This document shows positions 35,289-48,305 of a DNA stretch of 64,000 nt, piece after piece. The position numbers and the translations under genes were made by a program. Positions within the stretch are counted from its first letter, which is position 1. Each line of letters starts with the position of its first letter. Below the pieces are notes generated by a model. That model did no database searches. It was not told where the DNA came from and was given only the letters and a program-made list of their open reading frames with translations. Origin of the DNA: Annona cherimola. Taxonomy: Eukaryota; Streptophyta; Magnoliopsida; Magnoliales; Annonaceae. The stretch covers positions 47,496,008 to 47,560,007 of the forward strand of contig CM059973.1 in assembly GCA_030490835.1 (NCBI GenBank), in the 5' to 3' direction.

Positions 35289-35440
35289 CACCCTATTTTT
35301 AGGGTAACCATGTCATAAAAATCCTTTAGGATAACTTTTATAAAAATATGATTTCATGTCCCAATCTTTGGGCTTTTCAAAAGCAAAACATAAGCAAACG
35401 AATTTCTCTCCATCCAGTAGTGACACTTAGCAAGTGATCA
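35289..35440. repeat. Further short hairpins beyond the main array
   Basis: ACCCTA-TTTT-TAGGGT (35290-35305), ATCC-TTTA-GGAT (35321-35332), CCCAA-TCT-TTGGG (35360-35372), GCTTTTCAAAAGC (35372-35384) and CACTTAGCAAGTG (about 35425-35437) follow in close order. All are self-complementary but unrelated in sequence. Confidence 0.75.
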
Positions 35441-35629
35441 CTCTAACTTTTGGAAGAAAATCCTTAACAGCACGCTAACCAGGCGGTTGTTTTCTTTATC
35501 CTTCTCCCATCTCAGGGAGGGTGCCGCTGGCCTCCTGTCATCGCTTAGTGACTTGGCCATATGTAGAGTGGGCCCCGGCCATCCGTGCTCTACAACCGGC
35601 CCATTCCTTGTACTGGTGCACCATATATT

Positions 35630-35800
35630 ATCCTGACGGACCGCAGTCCGTTTGGTTTAAAGAACCACAGACCACAACCCGTGTCCTTTTAAACCGGGAT
35701 CATAGACCGCAGTCTGCATCCATATTCGAAAAACATTATAGACCATATTTTTTAAAAAATCATTTTTGAAAACACATCACAGACCGCAATCTGCGTCAAC
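35630..35800. repeat. Short array of CAGACC-type palindromes
   Basis: Units GGAC-CGCA-GTCC (near 35637), AGAC-CGCA-GTCT (near 35704) and CAGA-CCGCAA-TCTG (near 35778) recur about 70 bp apart, with a degenerate unit near 35668. As in the neighbouring array, the arms change together (GGAC/GTCC against AGAC/GTCT). Related single units lie near 40300-40380. Confidence 0.7.
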
Positions 35801-38800
35801 TTGTAAAGCGAGCGCACCCACTTTAAACAAGTTGTCATTTGAAATCCAATTTTAGGATGACCTTCCTTAAATTCTTTTAGAATCATTTTGAGTAAAATAT
35901 TTTGATAAACATTTGAAATGTTTGAGAAACAATACATCTTAAAAAAACCCTTATAATAAAAGAAATTCAAAACTTTTGGATTTCCAAAAATAAACCATAT
36001 ATTTCTCTAATATTTTCTTAGTTTATATTTTAGGGTCTTTTGCTTACAAAAGTTATGCAATTATACCATCCCCTTCTCCACAACCTAAAAATTATATTAT
36101 TGTTCACATATCTATTATACTATTGTTTACATAAAGGGGATTTGCATAGTCTTTTGCATGCCATTTAGCAACCTGAAATTAAACCATTTTACGAAATCAC
36201 TTATTAGGTTGGTCATCCTTAAATCTCTTTCAACAATATTCGTATAAACATTTTTGAAAATATTTTCATCATAGATTTCCTTATCTAAAGGAAATCAAAA
36301 CTTTTCTAATATCATTTCAAAACATATGGACTATGTCTAAAATATCATTTATAATTAAATATCTTGATATAGAAAATTAATCTTTTTCTTTTATAATCTT
36401 AATCATTTATTGTAAAACATCATAAGAGAAATTCAAAAGTTATTTACATTTGTTGTTTTGTGAAAAAGGGCAAAATTTCCTTTTTTTTATAAAATACTTT
36501 TGAAACAACATCATAAAAAACTTGCTTACTTAAAAGCAAATTCCTTAAAAACATCGACATAAAACATAAAATCCTTTAAAATTATATTCATGGAGAACTT
36601 GCTTACTCATAAGCAATTTCTCAAATCCATTAACATAAAGCATTCCTAACATTGGCAACACTCGAGATAAATTATTTATCTTAGACAGTGTTGCTTACTT
36701 TCCAAGAAGCAAACCTTAAAGTTTTTCAGTAAAGCCATCATTTTCAAAAACTTGTGCTTGCCCACTTGTAAAACATTCATAAAAAAATCAGCATATCATC
36801 ATTTCATCACATAAGGAAATATCAGTAATTTGAAAAGTTCGCTTGCTTACCTGAGATCACCATAATCCTTTTCTTCCATTCTTTTCCTTGCCTTTACCTA
36901 GATAAATGAAAATAATATTTCATTTATTTGCATCATCTTCGAATACTTATTTTCCAACCTACATAAATTCATTTGGACTCTGCAGGACCCACTTGTCCTT
37001 CAAGTCGGGTACTCATACTTAGCACATAGCCTATACATATAAAATCATCAATTACTTCATTTTAATACACTTATGTAGGGTAAACTTACATAAATATAAT
37101 AATCACTCATTAAATCATTATTTGGAAGTTCATTACTTCCATTTATTATTTTTAACATATTTTCCATTTATTACTCATCGGTGCTCATTTTAAGCACTTA
37201 ATTAATAACATAGGCATTATATAATAATCTCGAATTTTGAGATTATCACTATTTATCAAATCAGCAACCTAATTCACGTTTTTCATCATATTTTCATGCA
37301 TTTTTGCAATTTACCCCTTCACATAATCCATTCATCATTTTCAACATCAAAACATGGAAATCGGGTCTTATACGTAACCCTATATTCTATCCTTTCTAAA
37401 CCCACCTCTAATAGGTTAAATCCTCATAATCACTTATAATACTTGTTTATATCCCATTATAAGTTAAATTTCATCACAAAAATCTGAAATTTAACATTTA
37501 ACTTGATTTATTCCTTAAGCTGTCCATAATGTCGAATTCAGGCACACTGAATTCTCAAAATCTTGAATTAATATTAAATCAAGTATTTTTGATCTGAAAT
37601 TTCTACTATGCCTTAATAACTACATGAATTAATCAAAATAAATATTTACAGCATGAAATATTTAGTATTTCTATTTATTTTAGTATTTTTACTCTGCTGG
37701 ATAGCAGCATCCCTTTTCAGACAGCTTGAATCACGTAAATTATGGGGTATATTTATCATTTGGTATGATCCTCAATATGTCTTATATATCTTATAAAATT
37801 TTCAAACCAAAATTCCTTGTATAAAAATTATTAAAAATCATTTGGTGCAGCTGATCCTGACACCCGTTCAACCTTGTTCAGGTTGATTTTCTCGGATTTT
37901 TAATTTCCAACATGATTATCCTTTTGAGCTTAAAATTTGTTCATTCCTTAATCATATTATCATGAGTTCTCAAACCAAGTTTCATGCTAAAATAGTTCAT
38001 TTACTATTTCTTCCATATTTTTCTTTCCTAGTTAAGATTTAGTACATATAAGTGTAGATTAGATGATATGGGTTGATTAATCCCCAAATTAAACTTTATA
38101 AATCAACTTATATAATTAATATAATCATGAATCATCATATAATCATGATTAAACATAAAAAAAGCAACATCACATACGATTTAAGAAAATTTCAGTTATA
38201 ATTTTCAACCCAAAATCAAGAGGTATACTTACTTGAAATTGAATCAACTTGGACTCCATTTTTCCTAGCTTGGTTCCTCTTCTTTCTTCCCATTTCAACT
38301 TATCATTTTCTCCTATTTTTCTCCTCCTCATGCTGCTGGAATGGGGACGTGAAGAGCTGCCTTGCTTGGGAATTTTTTCCATTTTTATTTTCTCTCTTTC
38401 TCTCTCCTATCCATATGGACGGTCACCCTTGGTGTAGCTGGATTTTCCAGCTTTGTGGGCCCACGTTCCACAGAAATTAAACATGATTAAGACATGCTTA
38501 TCCCCTATTGCTGACATGGCAAAATGTGGGCCATTTAAATTAAGTAATTATCTTATAAAAAATCATCAAAAATCCATTCATTAATGGACATAAATCTGCC
38601 CCTTGTTTGGATGTCCACTTTGCAGCAACTTTACCATTTTTTTCCACAACAATTTGACTTTAATTAATGGCTAATTACCCACCCTAGCTAATAGTATACT
38701 TAGGGGTCCACTTTTCTTATTTAAAAAAATCAAATATAGCAGCCTTTGAACGTGCACCTCTCTTCCTTCATGTAGCTGTCCACTTGCAGCAGCTTTTGAA

Positions 38801-39974
38801 CGATTTTTCCACCTAATTTTCACTTTAATTAATGGGTATTTAATCACCCTAGATAACTAGCTTAATTAGGGGTCAATTTAGCTATTAAAAAAATTAATAA
38901 AAAATCACAAAAAGCAACTTGGACGTTACTTTTCCATTGCTCCCATATTGCTGTCCATTTTTCAACATCACTTGTGCATTGGATTTTTGGCATTTTGTGC
39001 CACAAAATCCATCCCAAATTAATCCCATTAACCACTTTTGTCATGTAGTTCAGTTAATTACATATTTTTTAATTTTTAAAAATCAAAATTCCATGCAAAT
39101 AGCCCCCTTTCACGTCCATGTGTAGGCCACCTCCATTAGCTCACTTGAGCTAGCCATTTAGCTCCTTAAATTAATTCATTAATCACTTAATTTTATCATG
39201 GATTTGTCATTTTAATTAATTCATAAAATCCATGTGTAGTTATCTCCCTTTGACACTTCATTTTTTTTGCCATAAAAAATATAATTAATCACCTTTCTTA
39301 AACATAACACAAGCTTACATTTTTCGTGCACAAAAATCAATAATATACACCCATTTTCGTGCAACTAATATCTCATCATCATTATCTTAATCCAAGCCTC
39401 TCATTGCATAGATCTCATAATTTTAACCGTTCATTTCAAATTTCGTCTCAATCCGACTTTTCTAGCTCCAGTTATGATCATTTGAATCCATCTTTGAATT
39501 TTGACGGTGATGATCGATTTTCCACCTTAATTTCATCAATATTTTCATAATAAATCTTTTCCATATAATTAAGCACAAAATTATGTGCTTACCTTTCAAT
39601 TTTCATCTTAATCCGCCTTCTCGACGTCGAGTTATGCAGTTTTTAGCATTTTCTACTCTAATTGCATAATTAGCATCATAATCTCCATTAATTAAATTAT
39701 ACTATATGAGGTAATTATCCTCAATATATCAAAATTCCTTAATTCTCATTAAGCCTCTTTAATCACAATGACCCATATCATCTTATATTGATCATTCATA
39801 ATCACTTGTCCTAATTGTAATAAATTGTCAATATTGCAATTGGAAATCATTCATAGTTTCACTAAATTATACTTGATTCATATTTATATGTCAATTATAT
39901 ATAAATAAACCTTACTTGGGTTCGGGTTTCACACCAAGTGATCACCCTTTCCTCCTTAGGAGAGAAACCCAAAA

Positions 39975-40075
39975 AACCTTTTTCAAAACAAACATATACA
40001 TAATACATTACGTTTCTGTCCGTCTGGTAGATGACACTTACCAAGTGATCACCTTTTCCTCCTTAGGAGAGAAAC
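39975..40075. repeat. About 100-bp tandem duplication straddling an insertion
   Basis: The stretch from TTTTTCAAAACAAACATATA through TGACACTTACCAAG to CTTAGGAGAGAAAC repeats the sequence at 34015-34083, continued at 39934-39969. The solo LTR at 34084 therefore landed inside the first copy of an existing tandem pair. Confidence 0.8.
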
Positions 40076-42033
40076 TCTTTCCTTAGATAGTACCCTAGCT
40101 GGGCGGCTATCCATTCCTTCTCCCATTTCAGCGAGGGCACCGCCAGCATTTCGCCTTTTCAAGCGACTTGGCCTATGTAGAGGGGGCCCATCTTGCAACC
40201 GCGTCCGGTCTGCATATCCTCAACAGTAGACCTAGTACATAACTCATGTGCACATTCCTTTCTCCACATTCTTATGCTAGCATGCTTTTTATAAAACTCC
40301 ACAGACCCTAATCTGTGACTTTTCTTTTTCAAAACTTAATGCTAGCATGTCATTTCAAAATAGTACAGACCTCGGCCTGTATTCCCTTTTCTAACTTGAA
40401 AACTTGGCACAGCCCAAGTTAACAAGTTAATAAAAATATTTTGTAAGGATGACCAACCTTAAATAATTTTGAAAATATTTAAATAACTCATTTCTAAATC
40501 ATTTAAAATATTTGAAGGAAATGTTTGAGAAATAGTAATTTCAAAATTTTGCTAGATGTTTTTAAATAATTTTTTAGCGGTAAAACAATTTCGAAAAACA
40601 TTTTAATATTTCAAAACAAAAGACTTTGTAAACATTTTTCTTCCCATTTCTGGATTTTCCATGAACAAAGGATATACAAACACATAATTCATTTTTCATA
40701 CGATATCATATTCTTTATCCACATGCCACATGGGTTACTTCTATATGAAGGTAAGCTTATATGATCCTTTGGTTATTACATTTTAAAAAAAAAATTCGTC
40801 ATTCAAATCGATTATCGGTTGGCCTTCCTTAAATCCCTTTCAAAAAATTTTAATAAATCATTTCAAATTCGTTCGATAAAACCAAATATTATTTTGAAAA
40901 TCAAAATTTTCCTTTATCTTTCATAATGCCACCATTTCTACATTTCTCCTCATTTTCATAAGGATTTGCTTATGATAAAGCAATTCCGACATATTTCATG
41001 GTTGTAATATAAAAACATAAAAAATTATTTTCAAAAAGTTTGCTTGCTTACCTCAGTCTGTGTCCTCCACCTTTTCCTTTCCTTTTCTTATACAAGAAAA
41101 AATGATATTTTATCTATATTATTCCATATTTTAGATTGCTTCTCATGCATGCTTTATAATCATTCATCACCTCATTCCTGTAGAGGTTAATCTTATAAAG
41201 ATACTTGGTCATTACCTCCTTATATGGATTTTTTTATCCATAAATCCCTTTAAAAATTACATCTATATATTCTTTAAGATATAAATACTAATCTCATTTT
41301 TTTTCTACCCAATTTACGTTTTTTAATGTTCATGGTACTATTCATCATCACTGTTCACAATCACTGTTCATGGGTTACTACTGTTCACATTTACTATTCG
41401 CCCGAGGTTACTGTTCACAGCAACGTGGGTTACTGTTCATGGGTTCCAGAAATTGAAATTTTTTTCAAAAATAAAAAATACTTTGACATAGCTTATGTTT
41501 AGTATATCATGGAAAAATTTATGAATTTTGAATTTATCATCATTAACTTGGCTAATTAAATAATTTTCTCCATATACTAAAAATCAACATAATTTCACTT
41601 AAGCATAATCCTTAAATCCAAAAATTATGAGATTAATATATCATCATTCTAACATCATAATCATCATTATTATTCATCCCAAATCATCATGTAGCAATTT
41701 TAGAGCATTATTTACACATATCATACGTTATTTTCCCGAATCCTCTATCTTCGCTCCAAATTTTCGATGTTTAGGCATAATTCCAATTTGGCATGGTAAA
41801 TACACTTATTTTCTCATGCTTAGGAATTATCTAAGCATGATTTTACCCTACTTAACAACCAAAAGAAATTTGGGAAGAATTCCCTTACCTCAAGTAGAAA
41901 AACTCTCCTCCTACTTGGCATTTCTCTCTCTTTCCTTCTTTCCTTCTCTCTCTAAGGCCACAAACGAATTTTGGGGGTTGAAAATGCTCAATGGAGCTGG
42001 GATTTGTGCCTTTGGACGTTCACCATGCTTCCC

Positions 42034-42041
42034 TATTTATA
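42034..42041 (-). promoter_or_regulatory. TATA-like box of the LTR at 33274
   Basis: TATAAATA on the minus strand within CACTATAAATAGGGAAGC. The homologous CTATAAATAG also occurs in the related LTR at 57587 (59259-59252). Confidence 0.6.
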
Positions 42042-42839
42042 GTGTGACATTTGTTATTAAATTATAATTTACCCCTTGCTCCACGTATTAAATTCTAAAT
42101 ATTTTTTTCCAAATCTCATGAATTATCTTGAGAAATGTGCAGCGCCTAGCTACTGTTCATGCGCCCCCTAGCTGTAGCTATTTATTTATGATTTTTGATT
42201 TTGTGGCGCCCCCGTCCCGAGGCATCCACAAGCCTTACTTCAAGACCGTTTTCGATTGGTAAATGTATTCACGATTGTTGTCCTGATCACATGGCGGGTT
42301 CCTAATTTGATCTCATTCAAATTTTTTTTTCTTTCCTTCCATTGTATAAGCATATACTTGTCATCATTCATAGTGGACTCATCCATATCATCATAAAATT
42401 TATCTTACAAATATCTTTACTTTCATATTATAGGCAGCATATGTATTCATAAATAAAAATTCATGTGGAATTTTATACATGATCACTTATCTATTTACAC
42501 CATACATAATCAAACTCATTTCATTATAAGCAATACATTCATCCATTCATTCTTCAAACATACCAATACCTTTTAGCTTTGCTCATTTCCTCGAGCCTTA
42601 AACCTGTCTAAGGTTGGGAAAACAAAACGTGAGTGATAAACTCAATAAGCAAGCATCATTTTTTCATTTAAATGCATCCCTTGCCCATTCGGTAGGAGAC
42701 ACTTATCAAGTGATCAACTACCAATAGGAAGAAACCTTTTATAGAAATCTTCTTTATAATGCACCCATAAAACTGTGTGCATGTCCCCATTTTGAGGTTT
42801 TTCAAAGGTGATGTCTATGCATCTAAACCATTTTTCATG

Positions 42840-43097
42840 GGGACAATTGTTTGTCCCAAAATATCTTTCTTATATCCTTTTTCCCCATGAGGACAGTTAC
42901 ATGTCCCAAAACATCATTTATTTAAATTTCTTTATAACCCAACTCGGGGTTATTCAAAAGCAAGGCATGTGCATAGAAATCTTTTATCTATGCGGACATT
43001 TTCACGTCCAAAGATATTTTTTCCATATAAATCTCTTTTAACCAGCGTATAAGATACCAAACCCTTTTTAAACTAATATGGCAGACATATTCATGTC
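42840..43097. repeat. Hairpin array with differing stems (third copy)
   Basis: GGGACAA-TTGT-TTGTCCC (42840-42857), GGACA-GTTACA-TGTCC (42891-42906), GGAC-ATTTTCAC-GTCC (42994-43009) and GACAT-ATTC-ATGTC (43084-43097), with linkers like those at 34648-35138. Confidence 0.8.
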
Positions 43098-46000
43098 CTA
43101 AAATATTTTTTGGTATTTTCTGAAAACTAAACATAAATCCATTTGAAACCAACACAAATTCATTTAAAACCAAATAGAGTAGGTGCCCATTTTGGGACTT
43201 TTAAAACATAGGGAACATATGTATGTTTCAAAAACATATGGATCTGTGTCTCTAACTCTCAGGTTGGTGACACTTAACAAGTGATCATCCTCCTCTAGGA
43301 AAGAAACCGTTCATGAGACAGCACGCGAGCTAGGCGTCTGCTCATGAGCTTCCTCCCATTTCAGAGAGGGTGTCGCTGGCCTCCGGCCTTCCCTGAGCGA
43401 CTCAGCTACAGGTAGAGGTGAGCTCTGGTTTATGACCATTTTGGTCCGTAACCGCCTCCACCATGAGCTTAGTACATCGTTTTGCGCACACTCGTATACT
43501 AGTAATGATTTTCACAAAACTTATCTCAGTCATTTGACTGTGCCCTTTTTCAAGCCTCAGCTTGATATGTATAAAGCCAACTTAGTTCACAGACTATGCC
43601 CTTCTCGAATTGAGAACTGGGCATGATTGTTTTGAAAATAAAATATTTTAAACCACTCAGTCCGCAGATTATGCCCTTCTCGAATTGAGAACTGGGCGTG
43701 GTTATTTTGAAAATAAAATATTTTTATAAACTATTTTCAAATCCTGATGTTAAGATGACTACCCTTAAAGAGTTTAGCAATATTTTAATAAATCTATTTT
43801 ACCAAACATTTGAAATATTTGAGAAGACAATATTTTGCAAAACTTTAATGATTTGCTAAACAACTTTTGAAATTCTCATTTTAAGAAGCTTTTGAACTAA
43901 TTCAAAACTCGCGGAGACAAAATTTTTCTTAATAATATTTTTATGAGCAAAACATATGCAACTCTCTTCCATCCACTGTAATGGCATTATCTGTCTTGTC
44001 CACGTCACTTTCTTGTTACTCTTATATATATAGAGGAGTTTGCATAATCTTTTGATCATTATTTAAACATAAAATCCACCAAATCATTTTGTAGGACTGG
44101 TCACCCTTAAATCTTTTTGGAACATCAGAGTAAAACATCTTCAAAGTGTTACAACTCTAAGAGTTGAAAAGCACCTTGATAGATTATTTCAAAACACCTA
44201 CACAAATCTCAAAACACGTACATAAATTCGATTTATGACATTTAATGGAAACCATTTCAAAACATCTATTTATTTCTAGAAACCATTTTGTAAAGAATTA
44301 CGTTTTCAATAAAACTCCTTGGAAATAGAATGTCCATGGTTTGTTTTTTAATATCACTTTATGAAAGAGACAAACTCTTTTAAGATAAAACTCTTTGTAA
44401 CCCACACTTATATGAACTTGCTTATATTAAAACCATCTTAAAACCCACATCATATTTTCAAGATCTGAGCTTGCTTACTCTATAAGTAATTCTCCACATC
44501 ATTAATATAAACATGATCAAGTAATTTTAATACTTGAATATAAACATTATGCTTGAAAATTCACTTACTTATCTTGTAAGAAACTATGAAATCAACTTAT
44601 TAAAGCAAGTTCATAAATTTCATAAAATTCCTTTGACATAATATTTTGAAAAGTTTGCTTGCTTACCTGCGTTTCTTTAGCTTTCCAAGTCTGCCTTTTC
44701 TTTGCCCTTGTCTACATGAGAATAATATAACATTTCATATATTCCTTTTGCTTGCATCCCACTTAGTTTTCCAATCCATTTTTATTAACATACATCATCC
44801 ATTTGATTGCTCAAGTCGTTAGGCATAAATAGCACATATTTGCACATTTCATCAGCTATTACATCACATATTCAATCCCGTAAGTAGGGTAATCATTCAA
44901 TTACATCATAATCATCCAATAATTATCATTTAAAGGTTCATTACCTTCCATACACCATTTTTCACTTATTTTCCAAAATTTGCACATTGGTGCTCATTTT
45001 AAGCACACATTATTGCCTTAAGCTTTATTAGTTAATTCTAAAATTTGAAATTAACATCATGAAATCTAAACAGATGTATATTCATAAAATTTATCATATT
45101 TTCAAGCATGCTTGCACAAAATCAAATTACATAAGTCATTTATCACCTATGCATGTCTATCCTTTCACATATGCCCATTTGGCAACACATATAAGAGGCA
45201 TTTCATAAAATTTTTCAAGTCAGCAACTTAGTCCCTTATTTAGAATAATTAACACCCTTAATTAATACTTTATTTAGGGTATTTTTATGGAATTTTAATG
45301 CACTAATTATAGAATTCCAAAACAACCCTTATCTTCTTATTTTCATTAAGTTCCATCTTCTTGTTTACCCATTAATTCCACATACATATAATAACATCAA
45401 TTATCAATCACTTTTGCTATAATTAATCCTTTATTACACTATTTCATAACATATTTATCAATTTGGATCATTTATACATAGGTTTCATATTTCTTTTTGA
45501 TTTTTTCTCAAACTATCCACATATGCTGAAATCAGGCGTACTGATATCTCTAAATCTTTATTTATAATCAAATAAAGGTATTTAATTCTAAAATTTTTAT
45601 TATACATCAATAAATACATGAATTAACCTTCATAAATATTTCATCATGAAATATTAACATTACATATTTATTTTGGCATTTTCACTGTGCTGGACAGTGT
45701 TGTGAGTTTAGGGTCAGCCCTAATCACGTGAATTATAACCCATACTAATATCACCGAAAAATAAATTTTGATTTTTATAAATTTATATTCATGATGTATT
45801 ATACATCATATAAAAATTCATATAAAAAATAATTCTAAAAAAATTATTAAAAATTATTTACTACAGTTGATCCTGTCACCCGTTCTACCCTTGTTTAGGT
45901 TTCTCTTCTTTGATTTTTAATTTGAAACATGCTTACGATTTCAATCTGAAATTTTGGTTGTCCCTTAATCATCATATAATGAGCTTGTAAAAAAAATTTT

Positions 46001-46267
46001 ATGGTGAAAATTCTTCGTTTAATACTTCGTTCATATTTTGGTTTATTACATCATATAACTTCCAGATTTGAAGTATAAAATTAAAATTAAAATAAACTTA
46101 CTTGATTAATCGGTAATCCCTCCTTTCCCCTTTATTTTTCCTTCTTTTTTCTTCCCTTTTTCTTCCTCCTTTCTGGCATTAGCTTGGACGTGGCTGCTGT
46201 GTGGAGAGAATGGGTTTTGAGCACTTAGAAATATTTTTCCAACCTTAACTCATGTGGACCTGCATTC

Positions 46268-46275
46268 CTTTTATA
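46268..46275 (-). promoter_or_regulatory. TATA-like box of the LTR at 42202
   Basis: TATAAAAG on the minus strand in CCCCTATAAAAGGAATGC, at the place where related LTRs have a TATA-like box. Confidence 0.5.
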
Positions 46276-48289
46276 GGGGCTGGATTGATCTAGCTGTAGG
46301 CCCCACTTGTTGCTGAATTTTCCATACCATTAAATATGTGCTTATCCCCCTAATGTTCTGGACCATTTACAGCCTAGTAAAATAATTTTTATCATTTTTC
46401 TTAAATGCAAAAATCTGCTCAAATCCTCACCATACAGCTGTCCCTTGATCACGTCCCTAGCTGCTGCCCATTTTCATTTTTTTTCATTTTTTTAATAATC
46501 TCATTTTAAGGGTAAATAATACACCTAATTATCATTTAATTAATCCATTAATTTGGCATAAAAAAATTAGAAAAAATGGCAGCAACAGCACATCAATTTG
46601 CACGTCATTTGCATGCAAACAAGTTGTCCACATTTGCATTCATCAATGGCAGTTGTTGTTCACGATTTTTCTTGGATTTTTTTCACCTGAATAAATGCCC
46701 ATTCATATGTCCCTACATTTCAGCTATATGTGTACATTATTAATAAAATAAAAAATTTAAAAAAACTAGCAGCAACAGCCCATGAATGTCCCCGCATTGC
46801 CACACTTGCCTATGCTCATTTGAGCTCTCCTTAACCCCTTAAATGTGGACATCAATGCATGGATAATTCATGGGGATTTTGCATTTTGTAATTATGCATA
46901 AAATACCCTGCATTGCACCTGCATTTGACACCTATTTGGTCCATTAAAAATTGTATGAATTCCATGTACTCTAGCATTTAATGCATGGTACTCTAGAGGT
47001 GTAAAAGTCAACTATACACACCTTTTCCAATTCAGGTATTTTTCCATCATAATATGCTTGATCTAAATCTTCTAAAATATTAATCTCATGATTTCATTCA
47101 ACTGTTTCAAAGTTCATCTCGATCTGATGTTCCTAGCTCAAGTTATAGCCGTTTGAAGTTAACGGTTGGATTTGAGCTATATTCAATAAATAATTACACT
47201 AATTTCATCAAGAATTTTCATAACTCAATAATCTCATAAGATCAAGTCCATCATTACCAACTTCCCTTTCAAATTTCACTTGAATCCGCCTTACAGGCGT
47301 TGAGTAATGAATTTTCTAGTATTTTTCCACTTAACTTGATAATTACTCTTTAAATTCTCATAATTCATATTAAATAATTTAAAATCATTATCCATGATAC
47401 ATTGGTATATTTCAATCACCAACAATTCACTTTAATCCCTTTGTCCCATATTAGCTAAAAATGATTACTCAAGACATCACTGTCAATCCTTAACCCTAAT
47501 CGCAATAATTAGCAAAATCACATAAATCATTCAAAAATCAAAATTCTACATATCATCATATGTAATTGTTCAATGCATATATTTAATCCTACTTAGGTTG
47601 GGGTTTCACAGATTTATTAAAATTAATTATTTTAAGCTAATTAAATCTCAACCGTTGATTCTTGATGAGGATGATTTTGGACCATTAATTTTGGCTCCAA
47701 ATCCCATGCCCTTGCCCTCCTTGAGCCTCGTTCTGATTTTGCATTAATTATTTGATTTTTAATTAATTAAATTTAACCAAAAGTCAAATATAATAATGAA
47801 AAAGGTGGGCTACCTTTTTTATCTCCAAACGACGTTTCATCTTGACCCTTAATTCATGATTTTTATCACATCTTAAACCATTTATTATGTTCATCATAAA
47901 TATTTTCCATCCATAAAAAATTTCACTTTAATCCGACGTCCGGATTGCAAGTTATGAATTTTTCTTCATTTTCTCTCAAAAATTCACTAAAAATCCGAAA
48001 ATACTAAATAAATCAAAAAGTGGCTATTTTGCCCTTTTGTGGGAAGCTTCCTTTTTCGTCTTTTATGATTAAGTTAATCCAAAGTGATTAACTTAACATA
48101 TTCCTTAATCCCATAGTTACTATTCACATTTCACTATTCATCCGAATTTACATTTCATAATTCATTATTTAATCTTCCAATTCCATATATTGCAAAATAT
48201 CATCCATATATTTTATATAAGGATCAATACATTACCTAGGGTTTATAACCCTAGGGTTTCATACATGCCTCCAAGATCGGGGTTTCATA

Positions 48290-48305
48290 ATCCTCCCCCC
48301 TTACA
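48290..48305 (-). other. Polypurine tract of the element at 33274
   Basis: The minus strand reads AAGGGGGGAGGAT directly before the LTR start, preceded by GGGACGAAACC. This primes plus-strand DNA synthesis and fixes the 3' LTR edge and orientation. Confidence 0.85.

Larger units (their letters stand above)
34084..39933 (-). mobile_element. Solo LTR, TGTG-CACA family, 5850 bp, target duplication CCAAG
   Basis: Plus-strand edges are TGTGGCGCCCCAAACCGAGA and GGGTTCGGGTTTCACA, flanked by CCAAG at 34079-34083 and 39934-39938. It is the longest LTR here, about 2 kb longer than the solo LTRs at 8023, 11932 and 26981. Much of the excess is hairpin-array sequence (34640-35400) and AT-rich filler. The hairpin module is present at about 39440-39480 and 39580-39635. 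No protein is encoded. Confidence 0.92.
42202..47610 (-). mobile_element. Solo LTR, TGTG-CACA family, 5409 bp, target duplication GATTT
   Basis: Plus-strand edges are TGTGGCGCCCCCGTCCCGAG and TAGGTTGGGGTTTCACA, flanked by GATTT at 42197-42201 and 47611-47615. It contains a hairpin array (42840-43097), TTCTCGAATTGAGAA repeats inside longer GCCC/GGGC hairpins (near 43590 and 43680), and the hairpin module near 47115 and 47270-47310. A minus-strand TATAAAAG is at 46275-46268. No coding domain. Confidence 0.92.
33274..48289 (-). repeat. 3' LTR of that element (about 3.7 kb without insertions)
   Basis: It begins on the plus strand TGTGGCGCCCCGAACCGAGG and ends GGGGTTTCATA at 48289, where intact copies end TTTCACA; the last TG of the sense strand has become TA. 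Solo LTRs at 34084-39933 and 42202-47610 interrupt it. A minus-strand TATAAATA is at 42041-42034. The plus-strand open frame over 41627-42067 lies wholly inside this LTR and is not a gene. Confidence 0.85.

Noticed and set aside
41627..42067. 146-codon plus-strand open frame
   Set aside because: It lies wholly inside an LTR, has a low-complexity Ile run and no family resemblance; related text in the LTRs at 49141 and 57587 is not open in the same way.
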